64,000 nt of DNA from Flavobacterium frigoris PS1. Its GTDB lineage: Bacteria; Bacteroidota; Bacteroidia; Flavobacteriales; Flavobacteriaceae. The stretch spans positions 124,001 through 188,000 of the forward strand of contig NZ_AHKF01000020.1 in the NCBI RefSeq assembly GCF_000252125.1. Direction: 5' to 3'. The translations under genes were made by a program, and so were the position numbers. Shown piece by piece: positions 17,101 through 24,218 of this stretch (positions are counted from its first letter, which is position 1; each line of letters begins with the position of its first letter). Under the pieces are notes generated by a model. It saw only the letters and a program-made list of their open reading frames with translations, was not told where the DNA came from and ran no database searches.

Positions 17101-17794
17101 AATCAGCTTTGTCAGCACTTTTTGGGGCAAATTGTTGTACACGTGGCCCTTTTACGAACGCCACATTATCTTTATATGCTGAAACAATATCGTGTGGGTT
17201 TTCAGCAGAAGTTTTCTTGATCAGTTTGAATAGGGAAGAAGGCATTTCTTTACCATCAATTACAAAAGTTCCGTTGAAAATCTTGTGGCGACAGTGCTCT
17301 GAATTGGCTTGTGAGAAAGCAAAAATTTCTGAGTCGGTTAATTTTCTACCGATTTTCACGGCTAAATTATCCAAGTATTCCACTTCTTCCGGGCTCAAAG
17401 ATAATCCTTCTGATTTGTTATAAGCAGCAATATCATCAATGTCTAATATAGGCTCTGGCGCAACATCCGTGTTAAAAATATCTTGATTTAATTCTGAATA
17501 TTTTTGAGAAAGCATCGGGTCAAAATCAGTGAAATCAGCTGTTACTTTTTGAAATTCTTCGATTCGAATGATTCCTGAAATCCCCATATTTTGGGTGATC
17601 TCAACAGCATTGGTACTCCAAGGCGTAATCATTGTGGCACGAGGACCAACAAAAAAATCCGTCAATACGGATTTTTCTATTTTATCTGAGTCGGCAAAAA
17701 GCCAATTTAGTTTTGAAATGTCTTGAGCCGAAATTTCGCTTTGCGTTTGTACTGCAAAAACAGTTTTGCTTTGGTTTTCAAAGAAATGGATCAT
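14141..17794 (-). CDS. purL: Phosphoribosylformylglycinamidine synthase (FGAM synthase)
   Basis: This large single-chain FGAM synthase catalyses the ATP- and glutamine-dependent fourth step of de novo purine synthesis. I chose the ATG at 17794 (MIHFFENQSK, 1217 residues); 31 more codons are open upstream but look non-coding. The linker region carries FSQANSEHCRHKIF. The AIR-synthase-like half holds KAETHNFPTTVEPFNGAATG with GGEIRDR. The C-terminal glutaminase has the nucleophile in VGICNGCQLFMEL and the His/Glu pair in MMPHIERSNFQW. It is monocistronic, with a terminator at 14088. Confidence 0.97.
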   Translation of the reverse strand: MIHFFENQSKTVFAVQTQSEISAQDISKLNWLFADSDKIEKSVLTDFFVGPRATMITPWSTNAVEITQNMGISGIIRIEEFQKVTADFTDFDPMLSQKYSELNQDIFNTDVAPEPILDIDDIAAYNKSEGLSLSPEEVEYLDNLAVKIGRKLTDSEIFAFSQANSEHCRHKIFNGTFVIDGKEMPSSLFKLIKKTSAENPHDIVSAYKDNVAFVKGPRVQQFAPKSADKADFYETKDFDSVISLKAETHNFPTTVEPFNGAATGAGGEIRDRLAGGQGSLPLAGTAVYMSSYSRLEENRPWEKGMTERKWLYQTPMDILIKASNGASDFGNKFGQPLITGSVLTFEHEEDARKLGFDKVIMQAGGIGYGKLEQAIKKTPQTGDKIVILGGENYRIGMGGAAVSSADTGAFSSGIELNAIQRSNPEMQKRVANAIRGLVESDNNPIVSIHDHGAGGHLNCLSELVEDTGGLIDLDKLPVGDPTLSAKEIIGNESQERMGLVIGQKDINTLQRIADRERAPMYQVGDVTGDHRFTFESKTTGAKPMDYALEDFFGSSPKVVMTDATIDRNYADLHYDKKNISTYLEQVLQLEAVACKDWLTNKVDRCVGGKVAKQQTTGPLQLPLNNCGVMALDYLGKEGVATSIGHSPVAALIDPVAGSRTAIAEALSNIVWAPIKNGLEGISLSANWMWACKNEGEDARLYAAVESCSNFAIELGINIPTGKDSLSMKQKYPNEEVIAPGTVIISAGGNCIDINKVVEPVLQRDGGSIYYINLSQDDFKLGGSSLAQTLNTIGKDAPTIKDAAFFKKAFNTMQELILDDQILAGHDIGSGGLITTLLEMCFADLNLGAKIDFSVFEEKDIIKYLFAENIGIVFQAKDDATLENKLNANGVPFYKLGTVTTDERLDFGPCALSIPKYRDIWFKTSFLLDQKQSKNGMAQARFDNYKNQPLQFTFPVHFTGKKPVIDFSKPRPKAAIIREKGSNSEREVANAMYLAGFDVKDVHMTDLISGRENLEDIQFIGIVGGFSNSDVLGSAKGWAGAFLYNEKANSALKNFFKREDTLSVGICNGCQLFMELELINPEHEVHGKMLHNDSHKHESIFTSVTVQENKSVMLHTLAGSTLGVWVSHGEGKFNLPLAEEKYNIVGKYGYEGYPANPNGSDYNTAMLCDATGRHLVMMPHIERSNFQWNWANYPAGRNDEVSPWHEAFVNAKKWIDKK

Positions 17795-17934
17795 TGTTGT
17801 GTAGTTTGTTGTATTACGGTGCAAATTTAGTTTAAAAAAATAGTAAGCGCAAGTGTGAAATACAAAGTATTTAACAAAATCGAACAATTAAAAAAATACT
17901 GAAAATTGCTTAATTTATCTTTGAGTTATACGTT

Positions 17935-19449
17935 TTATTTCGGGAATGGCTTACTTTGGTAGGCACCCAAATCAGGCGGTAAAATTCTGGTGCTTCCCAA
18001 AATGTCAATTGGAATCAGGAAAGCCGAATTCCCTTTTGCGAAAGCGGCAGAAGTAGCTTCAATATTGAGTTTGTTTTGAGCCAGGTTATAAAACTTCGGA
18101 CTTTCGTTTAAAACTATGGCGTTGTAATGAACAGCGTCTGTTTGAAATTGATAGTCGGGATTCGTTGCAGTCGATTCATATTTTATCAAACAATTATTGA
18201 ATTGGTAGTTAAAAGCAGCGGTCGTTTTTTTGCTCAAAAGCAATTCGTTAGCATAAGAACCGTAAATAATGCAATTGTTAAAAGTGGCTTGCGTCAAATC
18301 TTTAACTTCAGGAATGGCTCCTATGCTGTAATTATTTATGGAAACGGCCACTTGTGAGGAGCTGTTCCAGTTATTATTGAAAGTAGAATGGGTGAATTTA
18401 TAATCTCCGCCGTAAGAACAGCTTAAAGTAGCCAAGCCAGCAGAATTGATTACCATGTTTTCGCCTTCTATTTTTGCGGTCTGTGCCAAAATACCATAGT
18501 TAGATGAATCGTAAATTTGGGTGTTTTTAATGGAAACTGTGGTTCCGTCGTTGTTTTGTATCAACAATCCGATGGTGGCATTTTTGATCGTTAAATGATT
18601 AATACTATTGTTTGTGCTTCCGTCAGTAAGCCAGATTGTTCCCCATTGTCCGGGAACATCAGAATATTCCGGTTCCAAGCGATCACCTTCAAAAACAACT
18701 TCTTTTTCCAATCCGTCAGTATTTGATTGGGCACCGTTTATGTTTATGGAAGCATTATTGCCTACGATAAATCCTGAATTAGCATGAAAATGGACACGAC
18801 TTCCAGCTTCAAAAACAGCTTTTTTTCCAGAAGGAACGGCTGCATAACCATAAATCACATAAGGTTTTTTATTAGTAAATAACAATTCGTTGCCATTTAC
18901 AGGGTCATTTTGATCAAGGTAAAAGCCTTCAGTTTTTTGATCATCAATGGGAAGCGTTTCAGTTGTGCCGTCAGCAAAACGTTTTGGATATAGGAAAACG
19001 GCATCTTGGATGAGTGTTACCAGTTCAACCTTTTGAAGATTGGTTCCAGCATCAAACTCAATCTGGTCCGTATAAAGAAAATCAGTAGGGTTTGCGTCAG
19101 TAATGTCAGCGGTAGTTTCTATGAAAATATAGAGGCTGTCTTTAGCCAAAAGATCAATGTTATTGAACAGTTTTCCTTCTGTCCCTTGCATGCCATCAAC
19201 CGTCATTCGATATTTAGAGTTTAATCCCTTTGCTAATTTTATTGTTGGTATGCTGATGTCATTTTTACTGCGGTTGTACACTTTTAGTCTGTAAGTGCTA
19301 GAGCCAATATTCGTAAAAACGGTATCCAAGTATATAGTGTCCTTTGAAAAAGTTAAATCCCCCGTGCTGGCTACCGTTTCAAAATCAGAACGGCAAGAGC
19401 CAAGAGCTAAAAATAAGCCAATAAAAAGTAAAAAAGAGATTGAACGCAT
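17935..19449 (-). CDS. Right-handed parallel beta-helix lipoprotein
   Basis: This 504-residue protein starts MRSISFLLFIGLFLALGSC, with the lipobox Cys at position 19. The N-terminal part (about 25-150) resembles an Ig-like or DUF1573-like module (DTVFTNIGSSTYRLKVYN). The middle and C-terminal parts are built of short Asn/Gly/Ser-rich turns with PbH1 character (INHLTIKNATIGLLIQNNDG, IYDSSNYGILAQTAKIEGEN). It is probably anchored in the outer membrane. Such proteins often bind or degrade polysaccharide, but I see no lyase signature, so no enzymatic role is claimed. Confidence 0.75.
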   Translation of the reverse strand: MRSISFLLFIGLFLALGSCRSDFETVASTGDLTFSKDTIYLDTVFTNIGSSTYRLKVYNRSKNDISIPTIKLAKGLNSKYRMTVDGMQGTEGKLFNNIDLLAKDSLYIFIETTADITDANPTDFLYTDQIEFDAGTNLQKVELVTLIQDAVFLYPKRFADGTTETLPIDDQKTEGFYLDQNDPVNGNELLFTNKKPYVIYGYAAVPSGKKAVFEAGSRVHFHANSGFIVGNNASININGAQSNTDGLEKEVVFEGDRLEPEYSDVPGQWGTIWLTDGSTNNSINHLTIKNATIGLLIQNNDGTTVSIKNTQIYDSSNYGILAQTAKIEGENMVINSAGLATLSCSYGGDYKFTHSTFNNNWNSSSQVAVSINNYSIGAIPEVKDLTQATFNNCIIYGSYANELLLSKKTTAAFNYQFNNCLIKYESTATNPDYQFQTDAVHYNAIVLNESPKFYNLAQNKLNIEATSAAFAKGNSAFLIPIDILGSTRILPPDLGAYQSKPFPK

Positions 19450-19565
19450 TTGGTTTCATTTTTTGTAAAAATAAGAAAAATCTATTCTGAAATCAGAATA
19501 ACAATTGTATTTACTGTTTTGTGTCTCATCTTTTATTTATTTTTACATTCTATAAAATAAGACAG

Positions 19566-19997
19566 ATGACATTAGACAAAGATAAAATGCTTCAGTATTG
19601 CAATGATTTTTCAAAAAACACACTGATGCAAACCTTAAATATTGAGTTCATAGACGCTGGCGAAGGTTTCCTTGTCGCTAAAATGCCGGTTAACCCATCA
19701 GTTCACCAGCCAATGGGATTATTGCACGGTGGAGCTTCGGTGGCTTTGGCTGAAAGTGTGGGAAGTGCAGCTTCCCATTTTTTTATTAATGATAGGGAGC
19801 AAGAGGTACGTGGAATCGAAATTTCGGCTAATCATTTAAAAAGCATCCGCGAGGGTTTTGTTTTTGGGACTGCTCGAATTATCCATAAAGGGAGAACGCT
19901 ACATCTTTGGGAAATTAAGGTTACTGATGAGGCGGGAAATTTAATATCGCTTTGTAAATTGACGAATATGGTTTTGACCAAAGAAAAAAAACAATAA
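19566..19997 (+). CDS. Hotdog-fold thioesterase (PaaI/MenI type)
   Basis: This 143-residue protein begins at ATG 19566 (MTLDKDKMLQYCNDF); an upstream in-frame extension looks non-coding. The hotdog signature MGLLHGGASVALAESVGS contains the acidic residue that activates water in the PaaI/YdiI/MenI group. It lies 46 bases before isochorismate synthase in the same direction. That makes 1,4-dihydroxy-2-naphthoyl-CoA hydrolase of menaquinone synthesis the most likely role (inference). A general acyl-CoA thioesterase is the alternative. Confidence 0.8.
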   Translation: MTLDKDKMLQYCNDFSKNTLMQTLNIEFIDAGEGFLVAKMPVNPSVHQPMGLLHGGASVALAESVGSAASHFFINDREQEVRGIEISANHLKSIREGFVFGTARIIHKGRTLHLWEIKVTDEAGNLISLCKLTNMVLTKEKKQ

Positions 19998-20043
19998 AAA
20001 GGGGTCGTGAATTGGGTAAAATTTAATTTTAAACAAATTAATT

Positions 20044-21105
20044 ATGATTGATTTTTTTATAAAAGTAAAACAACAGGAATCACAAAATTTACCTTTTGTG
20101 ATTTATAGAAAGCCCAATAAAACAAAGTTAATTGGTCTTTTTCAGAAAAATGATCATTTGTATTTTGCAGAAGATTTTAAAGAAACGGGATTTGTGTTTG
20201 CGCCTTTTAATGGCAGCCAGATTATCCTTATTCCTAAAAAAGAATCCATATTGTGGGAATCAGAACTAACTGCTTTTAAAGCGGATTACGATTCAGAGAA
20301 TAAATATCCTGTGAATAATCAAGACAAGGAGCGTTTTGAATCACTGGTACAAAAAGGAGTTGATGCTACAACAAGAGGTGTTTTTAAAAAAGTGGTTTTG
20401 TCAAGAAAAGAAATTATTGACCTGCCTAATTTTGATCTGGTTTCAGTGTTTAAAAAATTAATATACACTTATCCAGATGCTTTTTGTTATTGTTGGTACC
20501 ATCCTAAAATTGGTTTATGGATTGGCGCAACACCAGAGCGCTTGTTAAAAGCCAGTAGGAAGAAGTTTTTTACAATGGCTCTAGCAGGGACGCAAAATTA
20601 TGAAGATACTATTGATGTTGTTTGGGAGAAAAAGGAAATGGAAGAACAGCAATTTGTGACTGATTTTATTTTGGATAACATAAAGTTACTAACGAGAGAA
20701 GTGGCAGTTTCAAGTCCATATACATTGAAAGCTGGTGGTATACTGCATATTAAAACAGATATTGAAGGCAAACTAAATAAGGATTCTAATATGAAACAAG
20801 TAGTTTCTGTTTTGCATCCAACTCCTGCAGTTTGTGGTTTACCAAAAGAATCAGCCAGAAATTTTATTTTAGAAAATGAAAAGTACGATAGAGAATATTA
20901 TACTGGATTTTTAGGAGAGATAAATAAGAAAGAATTTTCTAAAGATACATCTAAAACTGATTTGTATGTCAATTTAAGATGCATGCAAATTACAAATAAG
21001 GAGGCTCATTTATATGTGGGTTGTGGTATTACTAAAGACAGTATCCCTGAAAATGAATGGAAAGAAAGTGTCAATAAATCAATGACGATGAAAAGGGTTT
21101 TGTAG
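20044..21105 (+). CDS. menF: Isochorismate synthase (MenF/EntC family)
   Basis: This 353-residue protein has the chorismate-utilising domain. Visible blocks are RGVFKKVVLSRK, CYCWYHPKIGLWIGATPERLL, MALAGTQ, the Mg-binding KKEMEEQQFVTDFI, HPTPAVCGLPKESARNFI and YDREYYTGFLGEI. It converts chorismate to isochorismate, the entry to menaquinone in Bacteroidota. The short length (no N-terminal extension) is usual for this phylum. It forms a pair with the thioesterase upstream. The MenE-like ligase lies at 28178, not in the same operon. EntC of a siderophore pathway is less likely, as no such genes are nearby. Confidence 0.88.
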   Translation: MIDFFIKVKQQESQNLPFVIYRKPNKTKLIGLFQKNDHLYFAEDFKETGFVFAPFNGSQIILIPKKESILWESELTAFKADYDSENKYPVNNQDKERFESLVQKGVDATTRGVFKKVVLSRKEIIDLPNFDLVSVFKKLIYTYPDAFCYCWYHPKIGLWIGATPERLLKASRKKFFTMALAGTQNYEDTIDVVWEKKEMEEQQFVTDFILDNIKLLTREVAVSSPYTLKAGGILHIKTDIEGKLNKDSNMKQVVSVLHPTPAVCGLPKESARNFILENEKYDREYYTGFLGEINKKEFSKDTSKTDLYVNLRCMQITNKEAHLYVGCGITKDSIPENEWKESVNKSMTMKRVL

Positions 21106-21123
21106 AGGCTTAGCGTATATAGC

Positions 21124-21155
21124 ATAGAATAGAGAGAACATAGAATAGAGAGTTT
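21124..21155 (+). repeat. Short purine-rich direct repeat
   Basis: The 14-base unit CATAGAATAGAGAG occurs twice with a 16-base period, just after the isochorismate synthase stop. No function is apparent; it may be slippage-prone spacer. Confidence 0.5.
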
Positions 21156-21236
21156 AGAATATAAAGGAAAGAGAATGTTTGATAGTGAAATGTTATCAAT
21201 CACGAATAATAGCAATAAATAATAAAGTAGAATAAA

Positions 21237-21953
21237 ATGAAACTAGATATATTAGCTTTTGGAGCACATCCGGATGATGTTGAATTAGGTTGTGCAGGAA
21301 CTATTTTAAAAGAAATATCCTTAGGGAAAACAGTTGGGATTGTAGATTTAACACGTGGAGAATTAGGAACAAGAGGCTCGGCAGCCATTAGGGACCAGGA
21401 AGCAAATACTGCCGCAAAAATTCTAGGTATTTCCGTGAGGGAAAATCTAGAGATGCGCGATGGGTTTTTTGTGAATGACGAAGAACACCAATTGCAAATC
21501 ATAAAAATGATTCGGAAGTATAAACCCGAAATAGTATTATGTAACGCTATTGATGATCGCCATATTGACCACGGAAAAGGAAGTAAGTTGGTTTCTGACT
21601 CTTGTTTTTTATCAGGATTAATGAAAGTAGAAACGGAACTGGAAGGGGAGAAGCAAACCGCTTGGAGACCTAAACTAGTGTATCATTACATTCAATGGAA
21701 AAATATTGATCCAGATTTTGTTGTTGACATTAGCGGGTTTACAGAGACAAAAAACGAATCTATTTTGGCATACAGCTCACAGTTTTATGACCCAACTTCA
21801 AAGGAGCCGGAGTCGCCTATATCGTCTAAAAACTTCTTAGAAAGCCTTAATTACCGCACAAGGGATTTAGGAAGACTTGCAGGAGTAGATCATGCCGAAG
21901 GTTTTACTGTTGAGAGGTATTTGGCAGTCAATAGTTTAGGTGATTTGAAGTAA
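21237..21953 (+). CDS. bshB1: Bacillithiol biosynthesis deacetylase BshB1
   Basis: This 238-residue zinc hydrolase of the LmbE/PIG-L family removes acetyl from GlcNAc-malate in bacillithiol synthesis. The metal motif AHPDDVELGCAGT is at residues 9-21, and the second His region DDRHIDHGKGS is near residue 103. The motif LTRGELGTRGS and the full length match the BshB1 branch. The cytoplasmic thiol bacillithiol is made by many Bacteroidota, which lack glutathione. The bshA and bshC genes are not in the window. Confidence 0.93.
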   Translation: MKLDILAFGAHPDDVELGCAGTILKEISLGKTVGIVDLTRGELGTRGSAAIRDQEANTAAKILGISVRENLEMRDGFFVNDEEHQLQIIKMIRKYKPEIVLCNAIDDRHIDHGKGSKLVSDSCFLSGLMKVETELEGEKQTAWRPKLVYHYIQWKNIDPDFVVDISGFTETKNESILAYSSQFYDPTSKEPESPISSKNFLESLNYRTRDLGRLAGVDHAEGFTVERYLAVNSLGDLK

Positions 21954-21981
21954 AAATGAAGTAAATTTCTAAAAAAAACAT

Positions 21982-22011
21982 TTGCAAAAGTAAACTTTAG
22001 TTGTATCTTTG
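21982..22011 (+). promoter_or_regulatory. Promoter of tRNA-His
   Basis: TTG at 21982-21984 and TATCTTTG at 22004-22011 are 19 bases apart, a textbook match to the Flavobacterium consensus. The tRNA begins 17 bases later. Confidence 0.8.
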
Positions 22012-22027
22012 CCACCGCTAAGCAAAT

Positions 22028-22102
22028 GGTGGTTGTAGCTCAGTTGGTTAGAGCATCGGTTTGTGGTACCGAGGGTCGCGGGTTCGAGCCCCGTCTTCCA
22101 CC
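22028..22102 (+). tRNA. tRNA-His (anticodon GTG)
   Basis: The cloverleaf is clear: D stem GCTC/GAGC, anticodon stem TCGGT/ACCGA with loop TTGTGGT (anticodon GTG at 22063-22065), and T arm GCGGG-TTCGAGC-CCCGT. The extra G at -1 (22028) faces C73 (22102), the His identity pair. CCA is not fully encoded. In the acceptor stem, positions 5-68 and 6-67 read as T opposite T, which is unusual. Confidence 0.95.
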
Positions 22103-22110
22103 CAGAAAGC

Positions 22111-22141
22111 AAAAGCTTCGAAGAAATTCGAGGCTTTTTTT
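22111..22141 (+). terminator. Terminator of tRNA-His
   Basis: AGCTTCGAA and TTCGAGGCT pair around GAAA, followed by eight T. It begins 8 bases after the tRNA. Confidence 0.85.
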
Positions 22142-22172
22142 GTGCTCTTATTTTTTGGGAGAGACAAGTATA

Positions 22173-22209
22173 AAAAAACCTGCAACTTAAGTTAGTTGCA
22201 GGTTTTTGG
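22173..22209 (-). terminator. Terminator of fumC
   Basis: CCTGCAACT and AGTTGCAGG form a 9-bp stem flanked by A7 on the left and T5 on the right, so it works for the minus-strand fumC and perhaps both ways. It lies about 20 bases after the fumC stop. Confidence 0.85.
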
Positions 22210-22227
22210 TTTTATAAAGGGGAGCAC

Positions 22228-23625
22228 TTATTTCAAGCTTCCTACCATATCTTCAGGTTTTACCCATAGATCAAAATCTTCAGCGGTTACATATCCTAAA
22301 CGAACGGCCTCTTCTTTTAAAGTGGTTCCGTTTTTATGTGCTGTTTGAGCAATTTCAGCTGATTTGTAATATCCTATTTTAGTATTTAATGCTGTAACCA
22401 GCATCAATGAGTTATCAACTAATTCTTTGATACGTTTGTAGTTTGGTTCGATACCTTGAGCGCAATGTTCGTCAAAAGACATACAAGCATCTCCTAATAA
22501 ACGTGCCGATTGTAAGAAGTTAGCAGCCATTACTGGCTTAAACACATTCAACTCATAATGACCCTGCATTCCACCAACAGTGATAGCAACATCATTCCCT
22601 ATAACTTGAGCGCAAACCATTGTCAGTGCCTCACATTGTGTAGGGTTTACTTTTCCTGGCATGATTGAAGAACCTGGTTCGTTTTCAGGGATGATCAATT
22701 CACCAATTCCTGAACGAGGTCCTGAAGCAAGCATACGGATATCGTTAGCAATTTTGTTTAATGAAACAGCTAATTGTTTTAAAGCACCGTGAGACTCCAC
22801 AATAGCATCGTGAGCAGCTAGGGCTTCAAATTTGTTTTCGGCTGTTACGAACGGATGTCCGGTGAATTCAGCAATGTATTCTGCTACTTTCACATCATAT
22901 CCTGCCGGTGTATTTAAACCTGTTCCTACTGCAGTTCCTCCTAATGCCACTTCAGATAGGTGAGCTAAGGTGTTTTTAACTGCTTTTAAGCCATAATTTA
23001 ATTGGGCTACATATCCTGAAAGTTCTTGACCAACAGTAAGAGGTGTAGCATCCATAAGGTGCGTACGACCAATTTTCACTACGTTTTTAAATTCGGTAGC
23101 TTTTGCGTGTAAAGTGTCTCTTAGTTTCTCCACTCCTGGGATTGTAATTTCAACCACCGCTTTATAAGCAGCGATGTGCATTCCTGTAGGGAAAGTATCG
23201 TTTGAAGACTGTGATTTGTTTACGTCATCATTAGCTTTAATGAATTGTTCTCCTTCGCCAATTTCAAAACCTTTTAATACTTGTGCGCGATTAGCAACTA
23301 CTTCGTTTACGTTCATGTTACTTTGAGTACCTGAACCTGTTTGCCAGATAACCAATGGAAATTGGTCGTCTAGTTTACCTGCAAGAATTTCTTCGCATAC
23401 TGCTGCGATTGCATCTCTTTTTTCTGCTGGTAAAACACCTAAATCACAGTTGGCGTAAGCGGCTGCTTTTTTTAGATAAGCAAAACCTTCAATAATTTCT
23501 TTTGGCATAGAAGCCGATGGACCTATTTTAAAATTGTTTCTAGAACGTTCTGTTTGTGCTCCCCAATATTTATCAGCTGGAACCTGCACTTCACCCATGG
23601 TGTCTTTTTCTATTCTGAATTTCAT
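22228..23625 (-). CDS. fumC: Fumarate hydratase, class II
   Basis: This 465-residue homotetrameric, iron-independent fumarase interconverts fumarate and malate in the TCA cycle. Diagnostic segments are [45 protein letters not shown] (catalytic His), and the flexible loop [16 protein letters not shown] carrying the catalytic Ser. The start gives [20 protein letters not shown], standard for FumC. It is monocistronic. A flavobacterial-type structured repeat lies about 80 bases upstream of its start. Confidence 0.97.
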   Translation of the reverse strand: MKFRIEKDTMGEVQVPADKYWGAQTERSRNNFKIGPSASMPKEIIEGFAYLKKAAAYANCDLGVLPAEKRDAIAAVCEEILAGKLDDQFPLVIWQTGSGTQSNMNVNEVVANRAQVLKGFEIGEGEQFIKANDDVNKSQSSNDTFPTGMHIAAYKAVVEITIPGVEKLRDTLHAKATEFKNVVKIGRTHLMDATPLTVGQELSGYVAQLNYGLKAVKNTLAHLSEVALGGTAVGTGLNTPAGYDVKVAEYIAEFTGHPFVTAENKFEALAAHDAIVESHGALKQLAVSLNKIANDIRMLASGPRSGIGELIIPENEPGSSIMPGKVNPTQCEALTMVCAQVIGNDVAITVGGMQGHYELNVFKPVMAANFLQSARLLGDACMSFDEHCAQGIEPNYKRIKELVDNSLMLVTALNTKIGYYKSAEIAQTAHKNGTTLKEEAVRLGYVTAEDFDLWVKPEDMVGSLK

Positions 23626-23705
23626 TTTATTGTTTATTTGTGTGTTTAATTTTTAGTTCAATTTCCATTGATAGCAATGGTATTTTTAATGTTCGAATCT
23701 TTTTT

Positions 23706-23770
23706 AGCCCCGATAGCAGTGAAAATCCCACGTTTTTACGTGGATTGAAACGGATAGCGGGAATAGCTCC
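23706..23770 (+). repeat. Structured flavobacterial intergenic repeat, copy 1
   Basis: The flanks AGCCCCGATAGCAGTGAAAATCC and GGATAGCGGGAATAGCTCC enclose a hairpin with arms CCACGT/ACGTGG and a T4 loop. The same flanks, with a completely different central hairpin, occur at 53321-53405 on the other strand. I recall such elements as widely dispersed in Flavobacterium genomes (memory, not checked). Confidence 0.6.
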
Positions 23771-23911
23771 TGAAAAAATAAGTGCAAAATCCTTATAATT
23801 GAGCTCAAAAATACGGATAAATACTATTTTATGAAAATTGATTTGAATTTTTATTGCTAAGAAAAGATATTACACTTACATTTGTGGCTACATTCAAAAA
23901 TTCCGGAAAAC

Positions 23912-24082
23912 ATGTTTGAATTTTCACAGTACTTAGGCTTTTTACTTTTTTTATCAATTCTAACATTAGGATTTTGGTTAATGTTTTTTTTAGTTAGTTT
24001 CGTATCCTATTGGGTAGGTGGCGCAACTTGGGAAGCATATAAAGAAAAGAGAGATAAAAAGAAACAAGAACAATCAGTTTAA
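23912..24082 (+). CDS. Small membrane protein
   Basis: This 56-residue peptide starts MFEFSQYLGF (ATG 23912). It has one long or two short hydrophobic segments (FLLFLSILTLGFWLMFFLVS) and a Lys-rich C-terminal tail (YKEKRDKKKQEQ). It is followed directly by a good terminator, which supports it as a real unit. A TTG ten codons upstream is an alternative start. The family is not recognised. The basic tail predicts an inside C-terminus. Confidence 0.55.
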   Translation: MFEFSQYLGFLLFLSILTLGFWLMFFLVSFVSYWVGGATWEAYKEKRDKKKQEQSV

Positions 24083-24096
24083 ATTGATTGTTACTT

Positions 24097-24130
24097 AAAA
24101 AAGGACCCGTTTGCGCGAGTCCTTTTTTTT
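24097..24130 (+). terminator. Terminator of the small membrane protein gene
   Basis: AAAAAAGGACCCG and CGAGTCCTTTTTTTT pair imperfectly around TTTGCG and end in a T-run. Confidence 0.75.
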
Positions 24131-24145
24131 ATACCTTATTTTTAG

Positions 24146-24180
24146 ATAAAAAAATACGGGCCCGTAATGAAACGAACCCG
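24146..24180 (-). terminator. Terminator of the TonB-dependent receptor gene
   Basis: On the minus strand, CGGGTTCG and CGGGCCCG pair over 8 positions (two G-T wobbles), followed by TATTTTTTTATC. It is 38 bases past the stop. Confidence 0.8.
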
Positions 24181-24218
24181 CATTTATGATGAATTAATTA
24201 ACCCAATTAAATCATTTT

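Noticed and set aside
21124..21155. CRISPR-like repeat
   Set aside because: Only two units with a 16-base period and no spacers. No cas genes occur in the window.
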